The position numbers and the translations under genes were made by a program. Positions 31,691-42,804 of a stretch of DNA of 64,000 nucleotides are shown here, in pieces. The first letter of the stretch is position 1. Each line of letters starts with the position of its first letter. The stretch is from Brachycybe producta (taxonomy: Eukaryota; Arthropoda; Diplopoda; Playtdesmida; Andrognathidae), in the NCBI GenBank assembly GCA_036925085.1, contig JAUPFP010000007.1, positions 1,121,501 to 1,185,500 on the forward strand, written 5' to 3'. The notes beneath the pieces are model-generated. The model saw only the letters and a program-made list of their open reading frames with translations, was not told the DNA's origin and did no database searches.

Positions 31691-32210
31691 CCTTAAGGTA
31701 CATTGAATTTTAGAAAAAAAAAAGAAAAATTTTAAAGAAACTAGAACGGGTAGCATTTTTCATGTTGATATCTTTCAAAATGAACTTTTTATAAACTTAA
31801 AATGTTGGAATCATTTTCAAACTGACATAAAAAGCTTATTTTAAAAGATATCAACATGAAAATAATATTAAAGTGATTGAGCTACCCTTCTAGTTTCTTT
31901 TAGAGTCTTAAAGAAGTCCCTTCTAGTTCCTAAAATACTTTCAAGTAGAGACCTACATTGTGCAAAAAATTGAAGCCCAGCCCATGAGACTTTATACCAG
32001 GCCCAGCCCACCAGGCCCACGAAGCCCACCAGGTCTATGAAACCCACAAAGCCCACCAGGCCTATGGGCCTTTAACATAAAAATGCCAGCCCAAGCCTAC
32101 CGGCCCATGGGCTTTATTTAGGTCTCTATTTTCAAGGTTTCTCTTAATTTCGCCCCATCAAGAGTTCAATAGGCATTTACACTTTAAAACCAGCTTAACA
32201 GAAAAAAAAG
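31691..32210. mobile_element. PALB copy 4, interrupted by GAGACC element
   Basis: TTAAGGTACATTGAATTTTA, GAAACTAGAACGGGTAGC, TTTCATGTTGATATCTTTCA, then the inverted arm AAAGATATCAACATGAAAAT, GATTGAGCTACCCTTCTAGT and TTTACACTTTAAAACCAGCT, TAA. The right arm holds the insertion at 31946-32128. Confidence 0.8.
31946..32128. mobile_element. GAGACC element (copy 1), nested in PALB
   Basis: TAGAGACCTACATTGTGC on the left, TTTATTTAGGTCTCTA on the right. Flanks ctttcaag (31938-31945) and ttttcaag (32129-32136) are a probable 8-bp TSD with one mismatch. The core is made of CCCAGCCCA, CCAGGCCCACGAAGCCCACC and similar blocks in degenerate tandem. Confidence 0.78.
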
Positions 32211-32662
32211 AGACAAAAATTAATGTTTTTAAGTTATTAAATATGGTTTCAGTCCCATTTTTTTTAATTAGGACAAAAATAAGCTAATTACTTTTAATTA
32301 TTCATCATAAGAATATAAACAAGAAACAAATAACAATAAAAACAAGATGGCGTCTTATTCTTTGCGATACAAGTTCACTTATTGAATGTATGTATATATA
32401 TTTAAATAATCCATGTTAGAACATCATGTTTAATGTCATAATGATGAGAATGGGTGATTATATGAAACACGAATTACTAACAACAATGGATCAATAGAGA
32501 AAACAATGAGACAAAAGAGAGAGAGAGAGAGAGAAAAATAAAAAAAAAAGCGAAACAAAAGCAAACAAAAATCCCCTTAAAGAAGGCAATCACACAATGC
32601 ATGGTTACATTTCGACACCCTTTTTTCTCCCTAAAAAAATAAGTCATTTTTCTTCTTTCTAG

Positions 32663-32701
<39 letters not shown>

Positions 32702-33085
32702 GTCTTATTTTTGTGTTTCATTCATTATACAAAATTCCAAATCAATCACAAACTAAGGAAAAAGAAGAGAAAAAAAGAACAATCAGCAAGTAGCCCCTTA
32801 AGGTGGTTTTCCTTACAGTTACTTTCTAGAAACTCCTGTTGTTGTTGTTCTTCTTTTGTCTCTTCATTTGTTTTGCATTCTTGTCGTCATTTGTCAACTT
32901 TACTTTTTCTCCTTCAAGCTATAATTATATCTATATATAACCTTTTATATTGTGTATATTATATACTTGGATACTTGTATACATTTGCCGAAGAAAAATC
33001 AGCTCTTTAGCTTACAACTAGCCTCGTCAACAAATCGAATTTACATCCAGAAGATATTGTTGTGAAACTAAGGAGCCCTTGGGGG
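32211..33085. other. Intergenic DNA with microsatellites
   Basis: (GA)n at 32516-32534 and (TC)n at 32661-32702. An AC-rich and T-rich stretch follows. No gene. Confidence 0.55.
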
Positions 33086-33241
33086 CACACAAAGACCACT
33101 TTTTTTGGGGTGGTCGCGATTACAAACTGCAAAATAAAATTGCAGGTGTGGTTGCAATGTATTTATTTTTATGAAAAAAATCGAAGTGATCGGGGTTTCA
33201 TTTTTGCAGTTGAAATCGACTACTAAAAGTGGTCTGTGCGT
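33086..33241. mobile_element. GACCACTTTT foldback (copy 2)
   Basis: GCACACAAAGACCACTTTTT, GTGGTCGCGATTACAAACTG on the left; CAGTTGAAATCGACTACTAA, AAGTGGTCTGTGC on the right. Outer sequence GAGCCCTTGGGGGCACAC suggests the end lies near 33072. Confidence 0.65.
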
Positions 33242-33710
33242 TGCAACCCCCTCTTGGCACAGAGATCACTTCTTGACCATTTTTTGACTCTAAAATGAAG
33301 TCAGGTTATTGTTAAAATCTGATCACTTTGTAACCATTGCAGTGATTTCAATGTGGTTAAAAAAATGTAGTTGATTTGAACTGCAAAAAAAAAAGTGGTC
33401 GTATTTGACATCAGGAATGGCCGCCTCATTAACAATGTCGACAAAATGAACTTTAATAAGAAAATTGGAATTTTTTTTCCAAAATGAACAAAAAATGGTG
33501 GGTCTCCCCAACGCCGGGTGGTTGGAAAGTAGTTCGAGGTGACAGAAATCGACCACCTTCAAGGCTGTAGAAGTTGAAAAATTGTTGAAAAACCACTTGT
33601 GTGCTAAGGGGTCTGGTGTTTTTCCATAGAAATTATAATGCAACCACAGCCAAGCCACCTTCGACTTCAATTTGCAATTTTTGTTACATGCCATAATTAA
33701 TTTTTCCAAT
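33242..33710. repeat. Diverged GACCACTTTT-related region
   Basis: GATCACTTTGTAACCATTGC, AACTGCAAAAAAAAAAGTGG and GTGTTTTTCCATAGAAATTA recall family sequence (the last also matches 61745-61770 in reverse). The 128-codon minus-strand frame across it is not recognised as a protein family and is probably fortuitous. Confidence 0.4.
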
Positions 33711-33864
33711 GCATTTCTTATGCTACATTCGGATTAAATAGTCCCTTTGCCATAGGCTTTCAGAGCTACTTACTGCCCGAGTAATTTCCTCAAGATTTAG
33801 ACGTTAGATCGACGGATCCATCAAAGGGGGCAGAGCGAGAGCAATAAAGCAAGAAAAAAAAGGC

Positions 33865-33912
33865 TGTACATAGAGGCTAGCAGCAGACCAAATAGCTATA
33901 TTCTCTAAACAG
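33865..33912. repeat. Fragment of the 14986 repeat, inverted
   Basis: TACATAGAGGCTAGCAGCAG, ACCAAATAGCTATATTCTCT is the reverse complement type of the unit at 15200-15235. Confidence 0.55.
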
Positions 33913-34679
33913 CTATTTTCTCTTTCAGATAAATATTTAATATAAAAAAAGCCTCATCATCCATTTTTGCGAGATTCATTTCATCAGATAGAACGACGAC
34001 GACGACGGAAACATCATAGCAACAACAACAACAGGCAAAAAAAACCTAAAAACAATCATCTTTATAACGTTTATTATTTTCCTTTCTTTTTTTTTTTAAC
34101 AAAAATAACCTTTATTAAAGGTTCAAACGCCCATTGAGATGAAAAATTAAGTTTAGAAAACCAAACCTCTTGAGGGCCGCCTCTCGGTATAATCTACGAT
34201 AAAGATAGATAGATCATTATTTCGAGCACTTTTTAAAGAAGACCATTTTGGTCATTCTCAACTGGACACACACATTGGTCTGAGAACAGAGGTGGGCCAT
34301 TGCGCGGCTCTCACAGGCGAGTGCTGGTGCGGCTCTTATGCAAATAAAATGTATGTATGAAATATGGTAAACTAAAACTGATCAATGTCCAAAATTAATT
34401 ATTTTATTTCTTGTTAAAAAGTTATTCAAAAACATAAAAATAAAAATGTTATTCAAAAAAAAAATATTGTTTTGATTCTATCAAACAATTTTGTAAAGAA
34501 TATCTTTCAGTTTCTCATTGTTTGTTTTGTTTTCAAAGATAAATAAATGGCTCATTCAAATATTCCTTCCTGAAATATGGCTTCCAAAGGTAGTGTAGCT
34601 GGCACCCCTTTCCTAGTCTATAACCAAATGAAAACAAAAGACATTTTCTAAAACATCGATTATACTCTAGTCAAAATGG
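33913..34679. other. Intergenic DNA
   Basis: An (ACG)n patch at 33991-34007, CAACAACAACAAC at 34020, a GC-richer block GTGGGCCATTGCGCGGCTCT at 34293 that may be a degraded hAT-like end, then AT-rich DNA. Confidence 0.45.
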
Positions 34680-35577
34680 TTAAGAGCCTAGATCCACGTC
34701 CATCTTGTTGTTTTGAGCAGACGACAACGAGACAAATGAGTGTTCTTATATGGTGTTACTAAAACTGAAAGAAATCGCCTCACAATCGCTCAATTCAAAT
34801 ACAGTAAAGCGCAATATGCAATAAAAAGTATTGTTCTTCACGCGCTCGATTTATATAATTTTTGAAAAGGTTTTAAACAAGGTTCAAAATCGTTCATTTT
34901 TTCAACCCCATGTTAAATCTTATTGGCCCCGAAACCGTCCCACAAACATTTGAAAAACTCTCGTTAAAACTGATTTAGAACAATAACAAAATAATTAGCA
35001 CATACATTCATGTATTGGCTTCACGATGTTTCCTTTTTATAAATTTTGAAAAGGTCCTTCTATTTTTTAATAACGTTTAAAATCGTACGTTTTTAACTCC
35101 ATGTTAAGTCCCATAGGACTAAAACGCCGTCCAACAAAAGTTAAGAGAACTCTGATTAAAAATGATTTAGAGCAATCAGAAAAATTAGCACATACTTACA
35201 TGTGTTTATTGCCTTCAGGATTATTCCTTTTTCTAAATTTTAAAAGGGCTTTCTATTTTTAAATAACATTTCAAATCTTACGTTTTTTTAACTCCATGTT
35301 AAGTCCCATAGGAGCAAAAAACCGTCACCCAAACATTTGAAGAACTCCCGTTAAAAACAACTCAGAACAATAACAAAATAATTATTACGTGCATTAATCT
35401 ATTGGCTTCACCATGTTTTCTTTTCATAAGCTAAGCACGCGAAATTATTTTTCTATTAATTATTATGTGACTTCGAACCGGGAGAAAAAACGTTACAAAA
35501 CCGTTTTTCAATCAACAACGATTGCAGCGCCTACATTCGGATAAATTTTGAACTAAACGATGTATCTAGCCTCTTAA
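34680..35577 (+). mobile_element. TTA-3R element (copy 1), three subrepeats
   Basis: Starts TTAAGAGCCTAGATCCACG and ends GATGTATCTAGCCTCTTAA. Three diverged tandem units of about 190 bp make up most of the interior; each includes a TCCATGTTAAGTCCCATAGG-type block, an AAAATCGTACGTTTTTAAC-type block and a GTATTGGCTTCACGATGTTT-type junction. The whole element is repeated in reverse at 61773-62669. No protein frame. TTAA at both ends could be a target duplication, as in piggyBac-like or Kolobok elements, but the ends are short (about 16 bp) and this is inference. Confidence 0.88.
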
Positions 35578-36032
35578 TCAAAACATTCTCTTCTTATATT
35601 TTCAATATTTTTATCAGTTCAAGTTGTGTCCATTCTTAATTACAATACCAAATAATAAGTTTAAAATTCACTAATTTTCATGAAACGCAAACAATAATAA
35701 TTTATAAAACACGCCTCCCCCCTCGCCAAACAAATATCTGCTTTCAATAAATGGATTGTAGAATTTGTGGGTTTTTAAAAAAAAATAATTATCACAGAAA
35801 ACGAACTTAATTAAGTTACATAATCATCATCATCATCAAAAAAATATTATCAACATAAGATTATGAGAGAAAGAAAGATATAAATTGATGATGAATCCAT
35901 AAAAAAAACTGAACCCTAAAGCAGATAAAAGTTCTAAAAAATCAGGAAAATCAGAAATAAACAACGTTTACACTGAATGGTGTAAACTAATTAAACCAAA
36001 AAACATACAATGTACGTTAAAAAACGTTAAGG
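35578..36032. other. AT-rich intergenic DNA
   Basis: ATCATCATCATC at 35823; otherwise nothing recognised. Confidence 0.5.
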
Positions 36033-36212
36033 CCTTGTTTCCACTGGTGTGAAAATTTGAACTTTTTGAAAAATTTTCAACTGTTGAAAAATTGAACGCA
36101 CGTGACCTCTCCGCCTATGATAGTGAATGGGCGGGGGGGGCCACGTTTGTTCTATTTTTCAACAGTTGAAAATTTTTCAAAAAGTTCAAATTTTCACACC
36201 AGTGGAAACAAG
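36033..36212. mobile_element. Foldback element, CCTTGTTTCC ends (copy 2)
   Basis: CCTTGTTTCCACTGGTGTGA, AAATTTGAACTTTTTGAAAA, ATTTTCAACTGTTGAAAAAT on the left is nearly perfectly complementary to the right arm ending CACACCAGTGGAAACAAG. The loop holds GATAGTGAATGGGCGGGGGG. Arms about 60 bp. Confidence 0.88.
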
Positions 36213-36284
36213 ACATGAAATATCAAATTCAACAATGAAAAAAGTGACATTTGAACTATCTAAGCTGCGGGGTTCCCTAACATA

Positions 36285-36412
36285 AAACTGAATAAGCGTC
36301 AAATTGACTAAACTCCAAATTGAACAATAATCACTAAACTGAATAAGCGACAAACCAGAATAAGCGCCAAATTTTCGGCTTTTATTCAGTTTGACGCTTA
36401 TTCAGTCGCTTT
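36285..36412. repeat. Dispersed 16-bp motif locus 6, hairpin form
   Basis: AAACTGAATAAGCGTCAAAT, TGACTAAACTCCAAATTGAA, TAAACTGAATAAGCGACAAA and AATAAGCGCCAAATTTTC are followed by the inverted TTTATTCAGTTTGACGCTTA. Confidence 0.75.
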
Positions 36413-37757
36413 TTTTCTACGTTTAAAATGATAATCAAAAAATAAGTTAAAACTAGAAATTCAAGTGTTTAGTTTTTCTTGAATTTAGACTTTAAAAAAA
36501 ACCCTCAAATTTGAATCAAATATCGATTAATCGATACTTTTAAATGCCATCCTCCAAAATAACATAAAAAATAACTTTCAACTTTTAGAGAAAAAAGTTA
36601 ACGAAGCAAACAAGTCAATCAAAAGCAAAGCAGTTTAATAATGCAAATAACATTTTGTGGTGGGTTTTTGGTTGCATCGCACAATTGAAACTCAAAAAGA
36701 AAGAAGAAAAAAACAACAATTCCTGAGGTTCACACAGATTCGGAATAAGAAGAAAGAAAAACGAAAGATTTCGTTATTAGTTTCGAAAACCATAAAACGT
36801 GGCTTTTTTAAGGAATTGTGGATATATACATTTATATAGACCTATAGTAGAAAGTAGTAGTAGTAATCAAACGCGGAGGGTTTCGTGTTGTTGGCGGCGG
36901 CATCGCATGATGCAATTACTTTTACGAGGACTAAGAAATCTCCCCTCCCCCCACTCCACCCAAAAAAAAATATTCTTTGAGTAAGAGGGTGAAGTAGGAT
37001 TTTAAGGGGTAGCAAAGCTATACATCTAATCAAGCACAAAAACACATAGACAAACAATACAACCAGCCACCCCCCTTTCAACAACCCCCCCCCCCCCCAA
37101 AAAAAAAACCCGGGTTTCTGTTCCAGATATCTACAATAGGGGGGGGGGGATACATAAGAGTTAGTTTTCTATGATGCTCATTCTCATAGGTTTGATGTTA
37201 AGATTTCTTTTTTTTTTTTCTTCCATCAAACAAACAGAGCGAAAGATTTAAAAAAAATCAAGTTTCCGGTCGTCTGACTCTCACGCGTTCCAACAAACAT
37301 TCAAGCAAAACAAATAATCGGCTTCAGGGTTTTTTTTTACTGAGACTAAAAATAACAGAATGCGTTGTGTGTGAGTGAGTGAATGTGCGCGTATTTATGG
37401 TGGTCATTGCGCCAATCTTTGATTTTTCACCTTTCAGCTCCAGTGTGTCTACATCGCCCCCTCTAGTCTGCATCACATTCTATTCCATTCTCTTTCTCCT
37501 ACTCTGATCATTTTCATCATCTAATCAATGTTTGTACAAGTTTAGAATACCAGAGATAGAAAGACAGAGAGAGAGAGAGAGGTCAGAGATCAAGAGAGAC
37601 AGTGAGAGTAACTTTCAATCAACGAAAAATGTTTCTAATTAATTCTCTTTTACAATCAAATTTAAATTATATACTTGAGTGTATGTTTTTGTGTATTTAA
37701 ACACCTTTTGTTCACATCATTAAGTAATGCAGCAGTAAAAAAAAATCGCTTTCTATA
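36413..37757. other. Intergenic DNA
   Basis: C run at 37086-37098, G run at 37141-37149, GTGTGTGAGTGAGTGAATGT at 37366 and GA repeats at 37567-37581. Open frames are not conserved in character. Confidence 0.5.
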
Positions 37758-37829
37758 TTGCGCATGTGCACATTGAAGTAACTGAAGTAGATCACGTCAC
37801 TTTTGTTACTGAATTGTGCACATGCGCAA
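37758..37829. repeat. Short inverted repeat, GCGCATGTGCAC arms
   Basis: TTGCGCATGTGCACATTGAA pairs with GAATTGTGCACATGCGCAA; arms about 25 bp with a loop of about 22 nt. Possibly a miniature foldback. Confidence 0.6.
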
Positions 37830-37869
37830 TACAAGGCAACTTTTCATTTGCTAGATTTAAATATCTTAA

Positions 37870-38055
37870 GGTAGGAATCAATATTTTGCAAAAAAAAATA
37901 AAATTAAACCCAATCTAGCCCAGGCTCTGTAAGCCCATGTGGCACACAAAGTTTATGTAGCCCACCAGGCTCATCAGCCCCAGAGACTTATTTTTTTAAT
38001 ATAAAAATTGCAGACCCACGGAGGGGGGCTTCGAAGGCTTCGTGTAGGTCTCTTT
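37870..38055. mobile_element. GAGACC element (copy 2), degraded
   Basis: AATATTTTGCAAAAAAAAAT, TAGCCCAGGCTCTGTAAGCC, GTAGCCCACCAGGCTCATCA and GGCTTCGTGTAGGTCTCTTT follow the order of the copy at 31946. The left end has lost the clear GAGACC. Confidence 0.6.
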
Positions 38056-39204
38056 CTCTATGAATTCTAGCTGTAATTCCAACTATTTATAAGACTTAAA
38101 AAATGCAAAAATGTGTAAAATACATCAAATAAATTAGAAGAAAAAAGAAATAACCCTAAAAATAAAGAAAAAACGACTTATCCGCAAAAATGAATTTCAT
38201 CTCATAAAAGAAATAAAACAGTTTTGCATTTTTTTTCTTTGACGACAACAAAAAAAAATGCAGAAAATGTCAATTTTATTTTTGTTTGTTTTTTTAAGAT
38301 TTTCTTTTTTTTTATGGATAAAACCATTTTTTTCAAGATTCGTTTTCTTATTATTAAATATTTGATGAAAAAAAATAAGTTGAAGGATTTTTCAACGCCT
38401 TAACATCAAATAATAATAATAATAATAATAATAAGGAAGAAGAAGAAAGAAAAATAACCGATACGAAGAGAGAAAAAAAAAGACAAGTAATAATATATTA
38501 ATATAAGTTTTATTATAATGCAACAACTGTGTTGTAAGAAGAAAGTCATCAACATTTGTGTTGCAATAATAAGTTACATTTTTTTGTTTCATTAAAAATT
38601 CTCTCTCTCTCTTTTCATTCTCCACTACTTTCTCTCTTTCCCAATCTTTCATTCTCTCTCTGTCTTCTCGTGTTACCAAAAGTCAAAACAATTCTCGTTC
38701 TTAAACAGATGCGATAATCACAATGAAAAACGAAACAGCTGCCATAGCAAAGGATTTTAACATAGAACTCAATGAGAGAAGAATATTCAAGACACACAAA
38801 AGTCATCATCTTATCCTCTTTTCATCTTCACCTTTATCAGGTGAAAAAAATAATACAAAAAATCGAATTATGTGCTTCAAAAAAAAAAAAAGAGAAAGAA
38901 AAATATGAAACGATCTCTCCTTTCTCTTTCATTTTGAACAATATATAATTAAAAAGAAAAGAACAATTCTCCTCCACTTGAATAAACGAGGAAGAAATAT
39001 AAAAGAGAAATAAACGATTGTTGTCGTTTTCGCATTGTTTTTTTTTTGTGTTTGGTTTCTATTTTACTTCTGATATTCTTTGAAAAATAAAGGTGGCGAA
39101 AAAATGTCGAATTTTTAACGATTTATAACGATATAAAATCGTTAAAATGAGATGAAAACCATTGACAAAAGAAGAAAAATAGATCCAAGTCATTATTTCG
39201 TATG
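38056..39204. other. Intergenic DNA
   Basis: AATAATAATAAT at 38408-38432, many A runs, GA/CT-rich patches at 38600-38660. No gene. Confidence 0.5.
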
Positions 39205-41265
39205 TTAGAGAGATAGAGATAGAGAGAAAGATAGATGGATAGATAGAGAGAAAGATAGATGGATAGATAGAGATAGAGAGAAAGATAGATGGATAGATAG
39301 AGATAGAGAGAAAGATAGATGGATAGATAGAGATAGAGAGAAAGATAGATGGATAGATAGAGATAGAGAGAAAGATAGATGGATAGATAGAGATAGAGAG
39401 AAAGATAGATGGATAGATAGAGATAGAGAGAAAGATAGATGGATAGATAGAGATAGAGAGAAAGATAGATGGATAGATAGAAATAGAGAGAAAGATAGAT
39501 GGATAGATAGAGATAGAGAGAAAGATAGATGGATAGATAGAGATAGAGAGAAAGATAGATGGATAGATAGAGATAGAGAGAAAGATAGATGGATAGATAG
39601 AGATAGAGAGAAAGATAGATGGATAGATAGAGATAGAGAGAAAGATAGATGGATAGATAGAGATAGAGAGAAAGATAGATGGATAGATAGAGATAGAGAG
39701 AAAGATAGATGGATAGATAGAGATAGAGAGAAAGATAGATGGATAGATAGAGATAGAAAGATAGATGGATAGATAGAGATAGAAAGGTAGATGGATAGAG
39801 ATAGAAAGGTAGATGGATAGAGATAGAGAGAAAGATAGATGGATAGATAGAAAGATAGATGGATAGAGATAGAGAGAAAGGTAGATGGATAGAGATAGAG
39901 AGAAAGATAGATGGATAGATAGATAGAAAGATAGATGGATAGATAGAAAGATAGATGGATAGATAGAAAGATAGATGGATAGAGATAGAGAGAAAGATAG
40001 ATGGATAGATAGAAAGATAGATGGATAGAGATAGAGAGAAAGGTAGATGGATAGAGATAGAGAGAAAGATAGATGGATAGAGATAGAGAGAAAGATAGAT
40101 GGATAGATAGAAAGATAGATGGATAGAGATAGAGAGAAAGATAGATGGATAGAGATAGAGAGAAAGATAGATGGATACAGATAGAGAGAAAGATAGATGG
40201 ATAGAGATAGAGAAAGATAGATGGATAGAGATAGAGAGAAAGATAGATGGATAGAGATAGAGAGAAAGATAGATGGATAGAGATAGAGAGAAAGATAGAT
40301 GGATAGAGATAGAGAGAAAGATAGATGGATAGAGATAGAGAGAAAGATAGATGGATAGAGATAGAGAGAAAGATAGATGGATAGAGATAGAGAGAAAGAT
40401 AGATGGATAGAGATAGAGAGAAAGATAGATGGATAGAGATAGAGAGAAAGATAGATGGATAGAGATAGAGAGAAAGATAGATGGATTGAGATAGAGAGAA
40501 AGATAGATAGATAGAGAGAAAGATAGATGGATAGAGATAGAGAGAAAGGTAGATGGATAGAGATAGAGAGAAAGGTAGATGGATTGAGATAGAGAGAAAG
40601 ATAGATGGATAGAGATAGAGAGAAAGATAGATGGATAGAGATAGAGAGAAAGGTAGATGGATAGAGATAGAGAGAAAGGTAGATGGATAGAGATAGAGAG
40701 AAAGGTAGATGGATTGAGATAGAGAAAGATAGATGGATAGATAAAGGTAGATAGAGAGATAGAGAAAGGTAGATAGAGATAGAGAAAGGTAGATAGAGAT
40801 AGAGAAAGGTAGATAGAGAGATAGAGAAAGGTAGATAGAGAGATAGAGAAAGGTAGATAGAGAGATAGATAAAGGTATATAGAGAGATAGAGAAAGGTAG
40901 ATAGAGAGATAGAGAAAGGTAGATAGAGAGATAGAGAAAGGTATATAGAGAGATAGATAAAGGTAGATAGAAATAGAGAAAGGTAGATAGAGAGATAGAG
41001 AAAGGTAGATAGAGAGATAGAGAAAGGTATATAGAGAGATAGATAAAGGTATATAGAGAGATAGAGAAAGGTAGATAGAGATAGAGAAAGGTAGATAGAG
41101 AGATAGAGAAAGGTAGATGGATAGATGGATAGAGAAAGGTAGATAGATAAAGGTAGATAGAGATAGAGAGAAAGGTAGATAGAGATAGAGAATAAGGTAG
41201 ATAGAAAGATAGAGAGTAAGGTAGATAGAGAGAGAAAGATAGAGAGATAGACTGAGAGAGATAAG
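39205..41265. repeat. GATAGA-type minisatellite, about 2.06 kb, three zones
   Basis: From about 39235 to 39760 the unit is 30 bp (AGATAGAGAGAAAGATAGAT, GGATAGATAG). From about 39830 to 40740 a 26-bp unit lacking one GATA dominates, with shorter variants mixed in. From about 40740 to 41110 units of about 20-22 bp with AAAGGTAGATAGAGAGATAG prevail. One zone-1 unit near 39480 has AAATAG for AGATAG. The + strand is almost free of C. Because the 30-bp unit is divisible by 3 and has no minus-strand stop, two minus-strand frames stay open for over 730 codons; these are not genes. Confidence 0.95.
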
Positions 41266-42203
41266 GCCCTTTGAAAACTAGAGATAATTTCATTTTTAAA
41301 TAAGGAACACAAACACAGGGTTTGATGCACCCAATATTTCGAAATAATAAAATAGGTAAATCAAGTAATATTATTATCAGTTTCTTGTTGCAATTTATTT
41401 AATTATTGAATGAATTACGAATTGGTTCATTAATAATGAATTTTTTTTAAGTTTGTTTCTTTCAAGATTAAAAAAAGAAGACAATAAAAAAGGTAAAAAA
41501 AAACCTCAATTCTAACAAAATAACAACAACAAAAAACCAGATTTTTCTAAAACTCAATTGTAAAGAGAGAGATATTTAAACATAGTTTGAATATGTATAT
41601 ATTGGACTAGAAAGAAAGAAAGAATTTCAAGAAAAAAGAGAAGAAAATGGAAATTGGGATAATTCCATTGGAAGAAAAAAACCCTCCTGAAATTTCCTGA
41701 AGGAACCACCAAAATAGTGGGTGCGCAGTTGTAAGTTACTTTTAACATTACATCGTCTCCTCCCTTTCCCCCCCCTTTCTATTCCAATAAGGTCGTTGGT
41801 TCCAAATAATCGAATTTTTCAATCCAACTTCAAACCTCAATAATGTAAACCCACAGAAAAAAAAAGACGAAAAAAGAACGAAAAAAAAAATAACAGCGGA
41901 TGAAAACATCGAAAAAATAACTGAAACGTTTTTTTTTTTTTTTCTTCCTTTCAGCAACAACAACAGCAGAATAGTTGGGGAGGGGGGGGGGGGGGAAGAA
42001 AAAAAAAAGATTTGTGACTACAAAATAGAATCTGGACATCCGAACAAACAATCGAACAAAAAAATATGCCATTTTTTTACTACTTTATTGATGGATTCTT
42101 AAAACGTGCCTAGATCTCTCTCTCTCTCCTTCTATCTCACCCAATATAAACACATTGTGTTTCTCATATCGACAGGAAACACTGAAAAATATTTTACAAA
42201 ACC
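41266..42203. other. Intergenic DNA
   Basis: G run at 41980-41995 and many A runs; CT repeats at 42117-42127. No gene seen. Confidence 0.5.
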
Positions 42204-42213
42204 GCCACAAGAA

Positions 42214-42409
42214 ACAGGCATATGTAGACAGCTTAAGAACATCTTTGGCACCGCCCCTTTTATGAGCGTCATCGATTTCTAATTGGTTTGTTACTGGGTC
42301 TGATGTCACATGCCCGGCCCTTTTTATTTCTAATTGGTTGATATGTTTAGTCTGACGCTCATAAAAGGGCGGAGCCAAAGAAATTCTGAAGCTGTCTACA
42401 GATGCCTGT
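42214..42409. mobile_element. FB9 foldback, cluster member 1
   Basis: ACAGGCATATGTAGACAGCT to AGCTGTCTACAGATGCCTGT. Flanked by ccacaagaa (42205-42213) and ccaaaagaa (42410-42418). Arms include GGCACCGCCCCTTTTATGAG and CTCATAAAAGGGCGGAGCC. Confidence 0.9.
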
Positions 42410-42418
42410 CCAAAAGAA

Positions 42419-42613
42419 ACAGGCATCTGTAGACAGCTTCAGAATTTATTTGGCTCCGCCCTTTTATGAGCATCATCAAATTCTAATTTTTTTGTTACTG
42501 GGTCTGATGTCACATGCCCCGCCCTTTTTATTTCTAAATTTTTGATATATTTAGTCTGACGTTCATAAAAGGGCGGAGATAAAGAAATTCTGAAGCTGTC
42601 TACAGATGCCTGT
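42419..42613. mobile_element. FB9 foldback, cluster member 2
   Basis: Same subterminal sequence as member 1 (ACAGGCATCTGTAGACAGCT). Flanked by ccaaaagaa (42410-42418) and ccagacgaa (42614-42622). Carries ATTTTTTTGTTACTGGGTCT where the neighbours have ATTGGTTTGTTACTGGGTCT, that is GG to TT changes. Confidence 0.9.
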
Positions 42614-42622
42614 CCAGACGAA

Positions 42623-42804
42623 ACAGGCATCTGTAGACAGCTTCAGAATTTATTTGGCTCCGCCCTTTTATGAGCATCATCAAATTCTAATTGGTTTGTT
42701 ACTGGGTCTGATGTCACATTCCCCGCCCTTTTCTAAATTGTTTGATCTGACGTTCATAAAAGGGCGGAGCCAAAGAAATTCTGAAGCTGTCTACAGATGC
42801 CTGT
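42623..42804. mobile_element. FB9 foldback, cluster member 3
   Basis: ACAGGCATCTGTAGACAGCT to AGCTGTCTACAGATGCCTGT. Flanked by ccagacgaa (42614-42622) and ccagaagaa (42805-42813). About 13 bp shorter than the other two because of a central deletion. Confidence 0.9.

Noticed and set aside
33323-33709. 128-codon minus-strand frame
   Set aside because: No recognisable domain, overlaps a diverged repeat, and has no neighbouring exon signals I can trust.
39059-41330. Two minus-strand open frames of 744 and 735 codons
   Set aside because: They lie in the GATAGA minisatellite. The 30-bp unit lacks minus-strand stop codons in two frames, so the length is a consequence of the repeat. Composition is almost only S, I, L, Y, P, F and H.
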